Origin: an uncultured Clostridia bacterium
Lineage (GTDB): Bacteria > Bacillota > Clostridia > Christensenellales > Borkfalkiaceae
NCBI GenBank assembly: GCA_947624965.1
Contig: CANQMN010000001.1
Location: 140,708 to 204,707, forward strand
Direction: 5' to 3'
Length of the DNA: 64,000 nt
A model generated the notes under the pieces. It made no database searches. It saw only the letters and a program-made list of their open reading frames with translations, and had not been told where the DNA came from. This document shows positions 19,901 through 26,421 of the stretch, one piece after another (within the stretch, counting starts at the first letter, position 1; every line of letters starts with the position of its first letter). The translations under genes were made by a program, and so were the position numbers.

Positions 19901-20388
19901 GTGTACTTCCAGCACAGGAAGGGATACGACTTGCCTCCGAGGACCTGCGGCTGCGGTTGCGGCAACGAGACCGTCTCCCCCACGGAGACGGTCATATCGT
20001 CGAAACTCTCGCCCGTCTTGGTATCGAAGATGATGCTGTACTGTCCGACCGACCACTTCGCATAGAGCGTCGCATCGCCGTCCACCTCCAAAGAGGGGGC
20101 GATGTTGCCGTTTGCCTGCACTTTTTGCGTAAGCGCCTCGTCGTAGTGCCAGCCGTCGAACCTGTACCCGTAGTTATACGGCGTGGGGAGCGTGAAGGGC
20201 TGTCCCACCGTATATGTCCGGGGCGCGATCGTCGCTTCGCAGTTCGTCTCGAAAGAGATGGTGTACTGGTCGCCGTCCCGCGATGCGCACGCCGCGATGC
20301 CGAACGCGAGCGTCAGGGCAAGGGCGACGGACATAAAAATCAGAGCGAGCTTGGAAACGATCGCCGATTTTTTGCCTACCGGTTTCAT
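13993..20388 (-). CDS. Giant modular surface lipoprotein: six units of two InlB B-repeats plus a LamG-like domain
   Basis: 2131 aa. The signal peptide ends at FGIAAC (Cys34). The mature protein is about six repeats of ~350 aa, each with two Listeria-Bacteroides (InlB B-type) repeats ending in motifs like YEFDGWY...TLTAHW, followed by a ~170-aa concanavalin/LamG-like domain marked by SYYYWYxN, WQLVK and YKMxxELxxL...LYVND. There is no sorting signal or protease domain. The LamG-like domains are probably glycan-binding and the B-repeats spacers; this is inference. It lies between two GH43 genes, so a substrate-capture role at the surface is plausible. Confidence 0.85.
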   Translation of the reverse strand: MKPVGKKSAIVSKLALIFMSVALALTLAFGIAACASRDGDQYTISFETNCEATIAPRTYTVGQPFTLPTPYNYGYRFDGWHYDEALTQKVQANGNIAPSLEVDGDATLYAKWSVGQYSIIFDTKTGESFDDMTVSVGETVSLPQPQPQVLGGKSYPFLCWKYTAENKTYTDSFTLDYPEDVYLTALYDYGVLPSWEVDAQGRYHLATSTRAITTMAGTEMAYGEIEADITVEDYTCTGAGLVWNVTLGNGDAPFMNDGSEYWYFHFNPSAGAFQIAYIQAGSGTNGYSALKSVLLTQNTTPFKEKYTAAKDASEPLTIHVKIESSESGVVLYVDDALQLTVESSTGTFEEGNHFAYLGGLGVGFRSTKPGIYFEDLQVRSTHNQITLDANGGVCETKFVRVAEGVAMPAAELPVPANPGYAFEGWRYPDGEVYDGTSPLSSSITLKAAWSVIPHGATIVYEAGNETQIPYIYRANGEALGAQGLPAVQKLGFEFVGWFYDDGGTERQAEEETVFAAQDYDGDTKLVILTAKWQKPAGQEVTDVTLHTDKGSYTTDTAYEGYTAFKANSGSFATFENVHFTDGKYTVYLKYSTYGGNGVVFGATIRSDFGTLSDADFIQTGSSYYYWHMNHSTGVWQLAKVTSSANPQTANESNPGYDVLLQGTLADYIPGMRHELSVEFSDAPNGKVIILYFDGAKLDSYYDNGSIGGPALTGDMLGFRNKDGNCTYYGVHIQEAFALGGLTINLDANGGTLNSESTAEYRRPAGWGISLPAPTPEEGKTFVGWTTERDDGTTFFRGEIMQSEYDDMTLYAYYIDETQAVVTFDANGGTSAEIAVVTKGELQEDLPAATRTGYKFDGWYDGATKYAAGSTVSGDLRLTAHWAAVSDDLAGFGDRAVVGSFERENDGIYDIVTPYASSIIKLDKTFSEGRVEFYTTFTGATSASQSGFLFGATDLAHETSAAQTEHTSYYYWYVNSWQSSGVWGNWQLVKVIGTDYAGGVLNIAAGASWQNAYGEAFDPNGTYKMAVDIQRLSDGSAYILLYVNDRLFFSYLDETPLTGDELGIRTNQSAGTRKYFAFTTAGAEDIQNKKTLHLDLDGGAGAPTELELPENWKIELPMALTKPDNHFVGWSTAAGDFDHILTEEQLGNMYMNASYIDNTLYAIFTDQAIITYVTPVGTAPAKTQVSLNSQLTAEQLVAPTGAPYGYEFDGWYHEGTKVNVGDPVTESVTLTAHWNASLEGTFASGLSASKIGTPKTENDGVYDLFSVSATAIAKFDGISLHSGRLTFYTNFKGTGGKGGIVFGGTDLVNEVSADNSKNNTAHTSYYYWYFNQDGGKWQLAKCLGTAYTTFNNAVGVDWKYSRPYDANGNYKMTVELERLASGALRIALFVNDEPYFTTTDNSPLPGTEIGIRSTAGDYAREYYAVSAQEHDAIDNSEKLQITLHAGVEGTVNGQQDLDLYALDGWTITLPAALRDGYDFLGWSKASEDRAQIVENTLVIGKDIDGGAELYAIFTNEAVITYVTSVGTAPETKTLQKGEGHNFTSEELPELEYKKGYGYEFEGWYKDPETKVNAGDPVTESVTLTAHWKATLSGGTKLTSKRSLAEPVMKNDGVYDVYAPAANSFIIFNETLEEGRITWFNTFKGGSGQLINHFMFGGNEIDKLLEQSSTNVNDFSHPYYSWYINNTSGGWMLYKVTDGKRTNVNTQSAWNLTYGAAFDPAGTYKMAVELQKLGEKLHIMLYVNDKLFFDYVDEDPIGGAQMGILTAQATREWWGFTAETVEEIPEDDKYTVTFHGNGGKVDGAQENDLTVSLPKNWKYTLPAAAQDKHGFLGWATDSGADAATLHAGDEVVMKDGSVNANLYAVWSDQAIVSYESSVGTAPQQAQTPFDGNFTDELLPTLEYKTGFGYEFVGWEDESGELVTTSTPIKSVHLKARWHATVEEPITSFQASQGTAGHTNDGVYDLYKPTVPSMVRMDGEPFEEGKLSWYITFPGATAGNQGGVVFCATDLANETASQKETTSYYYWYINAQQGGWQLVKCVGTQSSSTGYQVLNNTAGTDWAKAAGSAWDSDGTYKMTIELKKEETSLHIILYVNDTQFFEYTDAAPLTGTEFGLRTHVTGREYYGFHKEAAE

Positions 20389-20451
20389 TCTTGTTTCCTC
20401 CTTATCATTTCCGCACCGTCTTTCTCGCGGCGCGTTTCGTTTCTCTTTCCC

Positions 20452-21894
20452 TCAAAAGATCTTCTTCTGGGGGGTCATCGTGGGACCGTTCACCACCATC
20501 ACGTCGGGACCGCCGTCCACCTTCACGAACTTCATTCTGTCCATTCTGATCCAGCGGGGCGAGATCTCCGTCGGGCTGTAATGCTGGTGATAGAACATGA
20601 TCCATTCCTTGCCGTCGGGCGACTTCGTATACACCGAATCGCCCACCGCGCGCGCCTGTACGTGCGACGTAAGAATGGGATTATAGGGATATTTCGTCCA
20701 CGGTCCCAGCGGATGCTCCGCCGTGGCATACCCCTCCGCATACTGTCCCTTGTAATGGCTGCCCGCATACATCGCGTAATACAGCCCGTTGTGTTTCAGA
20801 AGCACCGCGCCCTCCACGATATTCGCGTAGTCCTTCTCCCACGGCTCCGTCGCCTCGAACATTTTGGTGATGCTGTCCTCGCGGACGGTCACCTCCCCGT
20901 CTTTCAGCGTCATCTCCATGATCCAGCACTCGTTGCCGTTGTTGAAGCGCACCACGGTGAGATACGCTTTCCCGTCGTCGTCGAGGAAGGGCGCGCCGCC
21001 GATCTCCTGCACGTCGGAATGGAGCGGGACCTTTTTCTTCGCCTTGAAGGGTCCCAGCGGGCTCCGCGACGTCGCGTACGTCACCTGCGCGCGGCGCCTG
21101 CCGTTTTCGTCCGGCGCGGTGTGCGAGGCGTAGAACATGTAAAACCAGCCGTCCTTGCAGATCACGTTGGGGGACATGTATTCATTGTTCCCCCAGCCGT
21201 CCTCCCCGTGGAACACGATGTGCGGTTCCGACCAGTGGATGAGGTCCTCGGAGGTGTAGCACTGGAAGATGTGCATGTCCGCCGTATCCGTAAAATAGAG
21301 ATAGTACGTTCCGTCATGGTACATGATGTCGGGATCCGCGCCGTAGAGGATGGGATTTTTGTACGATTCTTCGGGCGAAAGCCTCTCTGCACGGTTCTCT
21401 TGCAGCGAGACGCCCCGGAACTGCGCGACCCCGTCGCCGAAGGCGAGCCCCGCCGTCCCCTTCATGAAATAGCCGAGCTCCAAGTCGAACTTGGGATAGG
21501 GATCGAGATCGTATTTGAAATTATCGAAATACAGTTTGGTGTCCTTGCCCGAAACGACGACGGCGATGCGGTACCACACGCCGTAATCGAAGGGATATTT
21601 CACGACGCCGAGCGTGTTGATAAGGTGATCGCCCTTGCTCACTTTTGTGAGCGTTATGGTGTGCTTTTCCGCGTTTACGGTAAACGCGTATCCCACCAGC
21701 CAGTCCACGCCGTTTTTGGAGACGGTACGGAAGTAGAGTCCCGCTTCCCCCGCCTTCTCCAACTTGATCTCCGCTTCAAACACAAAGTCCGCGGGCGTAT
21801 TTTCCGCGGTAAAAAGGTAGCACTCCTTTCCCGCTTCGCCGCTGTATACGCCGTCCTTCTCCTCCGCTTTGCCGCCGAGTTGCCGCCATTCCAT
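20452..21894 (-). CDS. Glycoside hydrolase family 43 protein with N-terminal LamG-like domain
   Basis: 480 aa, no signal peptide. An N-terminal LamG-like region (about 1-165) precedes the propeller, whose base is in YGADPDIMYHDGTYY (Asp187) and whose acid is in IVEGAVLL. The ATG at 21894 follows GGGAGGAAACAGCGT; the frame is open 159 bp further upstream but without a ribosome site. It is the first gene of the catabolic locus and is probably an intracellular arabinofuranosidase, xylosidase or galactosidase. Confidence 0.88.
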   Translation of the reverse strand: MEWRQLGGKAEEKDGVYSGEAGKECYLFTAENTPADFVFEAEIKLEKAGEAGLYFRTVSKNGVDWLVGYAFTVNAEKHTITLTKVSKGDHLINTLGVVKYPFDYGVWYRIAVVVSGKDTKLYFDNFKYDLDPYPKFDLELGYFMKGTAGLAFGDGVAQFRGVSLQENRAERLSPEESYKNPILYGADPDIMYHDGTYYLYFTDTADMHIFQCYTSEDLIHWSEPHIVFHGEDGWGNNEYMSPNVICKDGWFYMFYASHTAPDENGRRRAQVTYATSRSPLGPFKAKKKVPLHSDVQEIGGAPFLDDDGKAYLTVVRFNNGNECWIMEMTLKDGEVTVREDSITKMFEATEPWEKDYANIVEGAVLLKHNGLYYAMYAGSHYKGQYAEGYATAEHPLGPWTKYPYNPILTSHVQARAVGDSVYTKSPDGKEWIMFYHQHYSPTEISPRWIRMDRMKFVKVDGGPDVMVVNGPTMTPQKKIF

Positions 21895-22574
21895 ACGCTG
21901 TTTCCTCCCAATATCCTTTATCTTTTGCGGATTTTTCCGCACTAACCCTTTTACACGCCAAATCCACCGTACGCAACGGCGGGGACTTGTTTCACTGCAC
22001 TTGTATGACTTCGTACCGTTTCGCGGACTTCCGTTGAAATGAACGAAATTCACACAGATTTTATTGTTTTTTTCCGTATTTACATTTTAAGTTTATCACA
22101 ATGAAAAAACGACACAAGTATTTTCACGAAAATTGCATTCATTTCTACGAGTTTCGTTGTATAGGTCATGGAACATTTTCAAACAAAATTAAATGAATTT
22201 AACTGAAAATGAAGGTTTTTTCGCCGTTTTTTCCGCGCCGTTTTCCGCGGAAAAACGCCCGCGCCCCGCTCCCTTCTTCCTCTCCGCGCGCGGCAAAATT
22301 TTTTCTGCGGAATTTTTGAAAAACGCGCCGAGCGCCCTTTGATTTTTCCGTTTTTTGTAGTACAATGGGTTTGAATGAGCGGCGTTCCGCCGCAAAAGAT
22401 AGAATGAGCTTCCCCCTCTTCTTTCGGAAAAACCGCAGAATTTTTCTCATGCGGAAAAAATCGGCGGAAATGCGGAAAAATTTCAAATGTAAACCGCCGG
22501 TTGTCAGTATGCAAACTTTGGTTGCTTGTGAAACAGCATGGTTTTTGTTATGATTTCCGTATAGGAGGCAACAA
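21895..22574. other. 680-bp intergenic region, AT-rich, two divergent transcription starts
   Basis: I see no convincing gene here. The left half is AT-rich and must hold the promoter of the minus-strand catabolic locus; a weak candidate is TTGTGT-N16-TAAACT (22090-22117, minus). On the plus strand TTGATT-N16-TACAAT (22339-22366) is a possible extra promoter with no clear gene behind it, and the promoter of the XRE gene lies at its right end. An open frame at 22179-22514 (minus) is Arg/Lys/Phe-rich and looks like noise. Confidence 0.5.
22526..22554 (+). promoter_or_regulatory. Sigma-A promoter of the XRE gene
   Basis: TTGTGA (22526-22531), a 17-bp spacer and TATGAT (22549-22554). The gene starts 21 bp further on, after AGGAGGCAACAA. 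Confidence 0.75.
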
Positions 22575-23375
22575 ATGAAACTTTACGAAAAAATCATGTA
22601 TTTGAGAAAGCAGCAAGGCATGTCGCAGGAAGATCTTGCGTTTCGCCTCGACGTTTCCCGTCAATCCGTCTATAAATGGGAAACGGGCATGAGCAATCCC
22701 GAAATGGACAAGATCAAAAAACTTTCCGAGATCTTCGGCGTTTCGTACGACGCTCTGCTGGACGACGCGAAGGACATCACCGTCCTGCCCGTGAGTGCAA
22801 AGCCCGCGCCGCGCTACCGCACGGTATTCGATTCGGGCAGACCGCTCCCCTACGAACACGCCGATCTCGACAACGGCTATTATTATCCGAACGGTTACAG
22901 CGGCAAAGTCTTTACGGGAGCAAACAAGGAAGCGCCCGCGTTCTTTGAACGTTACGACGGGGAAATGTACGACGCGATGGGAAACTATACCAAGACCGTC
23001 CGCCCGCAGGGAGACTTGTGCGCGATGTTCTTCACGGACGACGCGCGCGGCGTGCTCGGATTTTTCTACGACGGCGCGGAACAATTCGTGCTCCCCTATG
23101 AAAACATCATCGACGTTTCGGTTACGAACGACGAGCCCTCGATGGCGTACGACCGCGCGCCCGTCGTGGGCGTGGGCATGGGCGTCGGCGGCGGCGTGGG
23201 CGCAATGGTCGGCTCGCAGGCGCTCCCCCGCATCGTCCCCTCCACGCGGTACGCGCTGAACATCTCCTACTTCAAGGCGGACGGTTCGACCGCGGTCTAT
23301 ACGCTGAAATTCGGCTGCGTGCGCATGTACTATATCGGAAACGCAAAGGATCCAAGTCCGAGGGAAAAACGCTGA
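22575..23375 (+). CDS. XRE-family regulator, N-terminal part of a frameshifted gene
   Basis: 266 aa to the stop. Residues 8-62 are a helix-turn-helix of the Cro/C1 type (MSQEDLAFRLDVSRQSVYKW). The rest is a beta-rich domain with a Gly/Val stretch (VVGVGMGVGGGVGAMVG). Reading becomes implausible after YYIGNAK; one frame over, coding continues as KSEGKTLTQLLSINTAKSLEE and ends in a membrane anchor at 23674. A single missing G near AAAGGATCC (23345-23350), or a -1 slip there, would rejoin the two halves into a ~366-aa protein. Start ATG 22575 after AGGAGG. Confidence 0.8.
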   Translation: MKLYEKIMYLRKQQGMSQEDLAFRLDVSRQSVYKWETGMSNPEMDKIKKLSEIFGVSYDALLDDAKDITVLPVSAKPAPRYRTVFDSGRPLPYEHADLDNGYYYPNGYSGKVFTGANKEAPAFFERYDGEMYDAMGNYTKTVRPQGDLCAMFFTDDARGVLGFFYDGAEQFVLPYENIIDVSVTNDEPSMAYDRAPVVGVGMGVGGGVGAMVGSQALPRIVPSTRYALNISYFKADGSTAVYTLKFGCVRMYYIGNAKDPSPREKR

Positions 23376-23674
23376 CGCAGCTCCTCTCCATCAACACGGC
23401 GAAATCGCTCGAAGAGATCCGCATGGAGATCGTATCGGCGCACGCCAAGGGACAGCGCATCGCGGAAAGCGCGGCAAGACCGAACGAGATCGACCTCGCC
23501 GCGCTGAACAACGCCGTGGCGGCGGGCGACGCGGTCTACCGCAAACACATCGCCGAGGTTGCCGCCTCCATGGAACAGGCGAAAAAGGGCGGTCGCAAGA
23601 AGCTCATCATCTGGGGATGCGTCGCGGCGGCGGTCGTTGTGCTCCTCATCGTCCTGGTTGTCATCGGCTCGTAA
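23345..23674 (+). pseudogene. C-terminal, membrane-anchored part of the frameshifted XRE protein
   Basis: In the frame one base away from the N-terminal half, an uninterrupted sequence of about 108 residues runs to 23674. It has an amphipathic Ala/Glu-rich region (LAALNNAVAAGDAVYRKHI) and a final membrane helix (WGCVAAAVVVLLIVLVVIG) preceded by GGRKK. An internal ATG at 23423 has no ribosome site, so independent translation is unlikely. It could be a true mutation, programmed frameshifting or an assembly indel. Confidence 0.65.
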
Positions 23675-23714
23675 AAAGCGGAAAAGTTTTCGGAACGCCC
23701 CATCACGGACAATA

Positions 23715-23749
23715 AAAAAGCGGCTTGACGCCTTGTCAAACCGCTTTTT
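23715..23749 (+). terminator. Rho-independent terminator after the XRE gene
   Basis: Stem AAAAAGCGG / CCGCTTTTT (23715-23723 and 23741-23749) with an inner TTGAC/GTCAA stem. It works in either direction because of the A- and T-runs. Confidence 0.85.
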
Positions 23750-23756
23750 CCGCTCT

Positions 23757-23796
23757 CCTCTGCGGCGCGCGCCGCAGAGGCTCTTTTTGTCATTTT
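23757..23796. terminator. 24-bp perfect palindrome followed by T-rich tail
   Basis: Arms CCTCTGCGGCGC / GCGCCGCAGAGG (23757-23780), then CTCTTTTTGTCATTTT. It lies between converging genes and is probably a second terminator. Confidence 0.6.
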
Positions 23797-23812
23797 CGCT
23801 TTTTAAGGAGAT

Positions 23813-24019
23813 TCAATCCTCCAATCCCGCAAGGTAGTCGATCGAGACGCCGAAAAAGCGCGCGATCGCGACGAGCTTGGACAGCGTCGGCTCGCAACGC
23901 CCCAACTCCCACAAACTCACCACGGATTTCCCCACGTCGAGCTCTTTGGCAAGCCGAACCTGTCCGATCCCCTTCTCCTGCCGAAGCGCGCGAAGCCTCT
24001 CCCCGAATTTATTTTCCAT
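23813..24019 (-). CDS. Small XRE-family repressor (single HTH domain)
   Basis: 68 aa, nearly all Cro/C1-type helix-turn-helix (IGQVRLAKELDVGKSVVSLW). The ATG at 24019 is only 4 bp from a 28-bp inverted repeat, with no ribosome site and AAAATAA directly upstream, so the mRNA may be leaderless and autoregulated. It is divergent from the zinc-ribbon protein gene, whose promoter carries a second copy of the same operator. It is closely related to the XRE protein at 59875-60105 (shared KGIGQV-LAK and SLWE-G--EP-L). Confidence 0.88.
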   Translation of the reverse strand: MENKFGERLRALRQEKGIGQVRLAKELDVGKSVVSLWELGRCEPTLSKLVAIARFFGVSIDYLAGLED

Positions 24020-24023
24020 ACCG

Positions 24024-24051
24024 TTATTTTCCCACAATGTTGGGAAAATAA
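24024..24051. promoter_or_regulatory. Operator 1 of the XRE/zinc-ribbon pair
   Basis: Perfect inverted repeat with 11-bp arms TTATTTTCCCA / TGGGAAAATAA and a 6-bp spacer. The core TCCCA-N6-TGGGA recurs at 24059-24074. It covers the region just upstream of the repressor's start codon. Confidence 0.8.
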
Positions 24052-24052
24052 C

Positions 24053-24081
24053 TTGACTTCCCAGTATAATGGGAGTATAAT
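24053..24081 (+). promoter_or_regulatory. Promoter of the zinc-ribbon gene with operator 2 in its spacer
   Basis: TTGACT (24053-24058), 17-bp spacer, TATAAT (24076-24081). The spacer contains a second TCCCA-N6-TGGGA (24059-24074), centred 29 bp from operator 1, so repressor binding would directly block RNA polymerase. Confidence 0.82.
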
Positions 24082-24109
24082 GGAAAAAATTCACAGAGGA
24101 GAAAAAATT

Positions 24110-24400
24110 ATGTTTTGTAAAAACTGCGGAAGCCAGATCGACGACAGAGCGGTCATTTGCCCCCATTGCGGCGTGCCGCAGACGGTGCAGAAGGCGGAGT
24201 CGAACGTCCTTGCGATCGTCGGGTTCGTGCTCTCCTTTTTTATTGCGATCGCGGGACTTATTTGCTCTATCCTCGGACTGAAAAAGGCGAAGGAGTTGGG
24301 AGGAACGGGAAACGGGCTCGCCGTGGCGGGGATCGCCATCAGCGCCTGCACCCTTGCCATATACTTCATAGCGATCATCGTGGCGGTCTCCGCGGTGTGA
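24110..24400 (+). CDS. Zinc-ribbon plus DUF4190-like membrane protein
   Basis: 96 aa. An N-terminal zinc ribbon (FCKNCGSQI...VICPHCG, Cys pairs near residues 2-5 and 17-20) is followed by two membrane helices (about 34-55 and 70-92) around a Lys/Gly loop, as in DUF4190 proteins. The ATG at 24110 follows AGAGGAG. It is the apparent target of the divergent XRE repressor. The biochemical role is unknown. Confidence 0.88.
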   Translation: MFCKNCGSQIDDRAVICPHCGVPQTVQKAESNVLAIVGFVLSFFIAIAGLICSILGLKKAKELGGTGNGLAVAGIAISACTLAIYFIAIIVAVSAV

Positions 24401-24457
24401 AGCCTTACGGGAGCGTACGAAAGCCCGCGTCCCCGCGCAGGCGAGATATCATGAAAA

Positions 24458-24488
24458 AAGCGCCGCCCGCTTTCTGCGGGCGGCGCTT
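24458..24488 (-). terminator. Terminator between converging genes
   Basis: 13-bp stem AAGCGCCGCCCGC / GCGGGCGGCGCTT with loop TTTCT. On the minus strand it is followed by a T-run, so it mainly ends the CotH gene. Confidence 0.85.
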
Positions 24489-24492
24489 CTGT

Positions 24493-26373
24493 TCAACGGA
24501 AGCGGGCGATGGTCGCCTCGACCTGTCTTATAAAATAGTCCCCGTCCGGATAGACGTCGTACGAATTATCCCAGAACACGCGGACGCGGTCGCGAAGGAC
24601 GGCGTGGGTGTTGGCGATGGCGTTCCGCCACGCGGCGATGCCGTAGTCGCTGCGCTGCCAGCGCGCGAGGTGGCGGTGCATGGCGGTCTCGACCTCCGCC
24701 TGCATCCCGTCGAGGATGCTCTGCGCGCGCGCCGTCTCGAATACCTCCTGCACGACGGCGGCGCGTTCCCGCAAAAGGGTGCGGAATTTTTCGTTTTGCA
24801 TGGGCGCGCGGAAGAGGCAGGTCGTCTCGGGGGAAAGTCTCCCCAAATCGTTGATCGAAAGGTCCGCATTCCCGAGATAAAAATCGAGGTAATTTGCGGC
24901 GCACTCGAAACAGTTCGCCCCCACGATCTGCGCGTCGCCGAACTGGTTTTCAAAGGAGAAATCGAGGTCGTGCAGGCAGAACCGCCACCGCCCGTCTGCA
25001 TAGGGATTTTCGGGATCGACGGCGTCCGTCCGCCACATCTTGATATTGTTGTACGAAAAATCCCAATTCCCCGCGTAAAAGTGGGTGAGGAGAAGGTCGG
25101 CGAGGGAGGTGAGGTCGACCTTTTTTTCGAGCTCGCGGTACATTGCGTCCTCCGAAAAGTCGTTCCCCATGAGGAAATCGAAGAAGGAGACCGCCTTCTG
25201 CATGCCCGAGCCGTCCTCCGCCTCGTTGTCCTCGGCGAGTTCAAAGGCATATTTTCGGTTAAAGACGTCGTTCGTCTCCGTAACGCCCGTCGTGCGGTCC
25301 ACGAGGAGAACCTCATCCTTATCCACCCCGTAGTTCTGGGCAAAATAGACGTCCGAATAGTGCTCGCGGATGGCATAGAGTCCCCAATATTCGCCGTTGA
25401 GATAGACTTCGCAGGGGCGGTACCCCGTCGTTGCGACCTGCAATTTCTCCCCCGTGCGGGAGGCGCACTCCGCCGCGACCTTCTGCGTGAAGGCGTCGCC
25501 GAACCATGAGATCACCTGCGAATTGCCCCCCGAATGGAGACGGAAGCGGGTGAAATTTGTGAGCTCGCTCCCGTCCCGCGCAGTTCTGTCTCCGAACAGT
25601 TCCACGGTCACGGGCGTATTTTTCTTGCCGTTTTCGTCCTTGTTGAAGTTGAGATTCATCGTGCGGTACGGGTAGCCCTTCGTCCAATTCCCGCCCACCT
25701 TGATCTGCGAATTGAGGGCGAAGCGCTCGCCGCTTGCGAAGTCGAAATAGGCGACCTCGGCGCGCTCCTTGCTCTCGTTTACGATATCGTTATAGAAGGA
25801 GAGCGCCGTTTCCTGCGGCATCACGATGCTGACGACGGGGAGCGGGAACGCCGCCTCCCCCGCCGCGCGGATGAAATAGGTCTCCGTCCTCTCCGCGACC
25901 GTCTCCCCCGCCGCGTTCAGTTCGGCGAGGCGGATCACCGTGCACTCGTTGCCCGTGCCGAAAACATAGTTGCCGTAGGTATCGCTCTGCCAGAGGACGC
26001 CGTTCGTGAGCGGATATTCCGTCCGCGCAACGCCGATCTGCACCCCGCCGCCGAGAGGAGCGCTCTCCCCCGTCGGGCGGGAGCCGTCGAGCGTGTAGCG
26101 GATGACGTTATTTTCGTCCGCCTTCTCCGCGGTGAGGAGAAAGGGCGCCGCATAGACGCCGCTCTCGTGCGAGAGGACGAGCGGCGCGGGCTCGGGTTCG
26201 GGCTCCGGCTCCGGTTCGGGCTCGGGATCGGGCGTCTCTTCCGACGGATCCTTTTCCTCGGCGGGAGGCGTCTCGGAGGACGTTGCGGGAGGAAGTTCGC
26301 CTCCCCCGCAAGCGGAGAGCGGGAAGGCAAAGAGAAGGAGCGCCGCAAGCACAAAGATCGGAAGTTTTTTCAT
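24493..26373 (-). CDS. CotH kinase family lipoprotein
   Basis: 626 aa. Lipobox PLSAC (Cys22), then a Glu/Pro linker (alternating EP, about 48-62), then a short beta domain. The CotH protein-kinase fold runs from about 165 to 600: VYLNGEYWGLYAIREH, WDFSYNNIKMW and the metal-binding HDLDFSF. CotH proteins phosphorylate secreted targets, classically spore coat proteins in Bacillus; here the kinase would be tethered outside the membrane and its target is unknown. The ATG follows AAGGATGGGGT. It is separated from the ABC exporter by a terminator. Confidence 0.9.
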   Translation of the reverse strand: MKKLPIFVLAALLLFAFPLSACGGGELPPATSSETPPAEEKDPSEETPDPEPEPEPEPEPEPAPLVLSHESGVYAAPFLLTAEKADENNVIRYTLDGSRPTGESAPLGGGVQIGVARTEYPLTNGVLWQSDTYGNYVFGTGNECTVIRLAELNAAGETVAERTETYFIRAAGEAAFPLPVVSIVMPQETALSFYNDIVNESKERAEVAYFDFASGERFALNSQIKVGGNWTKGYPYRTMNLNFNKDENGKKNTPVTVELFGDRTARDGSELTNFTRFRLHSGGNSQVISWFGDAFTQKVAAECASRTGEKLQVATTGYRPCEVYLNGEYWGLYAIREHYSDVYFAQNYGVDKDEVLLVDRTTGVTETNDVFNRKYAFELAEDNEAEDGSGMQKAVSFFDFLMGNDFSEDAMYRELEKKVDLTSLADLLLTHFYAGNWDFSYNNIKMWRTDAVDPENPYADGRWRFCLHDLDFSFENQFGDAQIVGANCFECAANYLDFYLGNADLSINDLGRLSPETTCLFRAPMQNEKFRTLLRERAAVVQEVFETARAQSILDGMQAEVETAMHRHLARWQRSDYGIAAWRNAIANTHAVLRDRVRVFWDNSYDVYPDGDYFIRQVEATIARFR

Positions 26374-26388
26374 ACCCCATCCTTTGAA

Positions 26389-26414
26389 AAAACCGCGCCA
26401 AAACGCGCGGTTTT
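26389..26414 (-). terminator. Terminator of the ABC exporter operon
   Basis: Stem AAAACCGCG / CGCGGTTTT followed on the minus strand by a T-run, 8 bp past the exporter stop. Confidence 0.8.
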
Positions 26415-26421
26415 CTCTGTT

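Noticed and set aside
14011..21945. 2644-codon plus-strand ORF
   Set aside because: Antisense shadow of the 2131-aa lipoprotein and GH43 genes; composition is Arg/Val/His-rich with no domain.
22179..22514. 111-codon minus-strand ORF in the 680-bp gap
   Set aside because: Arg/Lys/Phe-rich, no ribosome site, overlaps a plus-strand promoter candidate.
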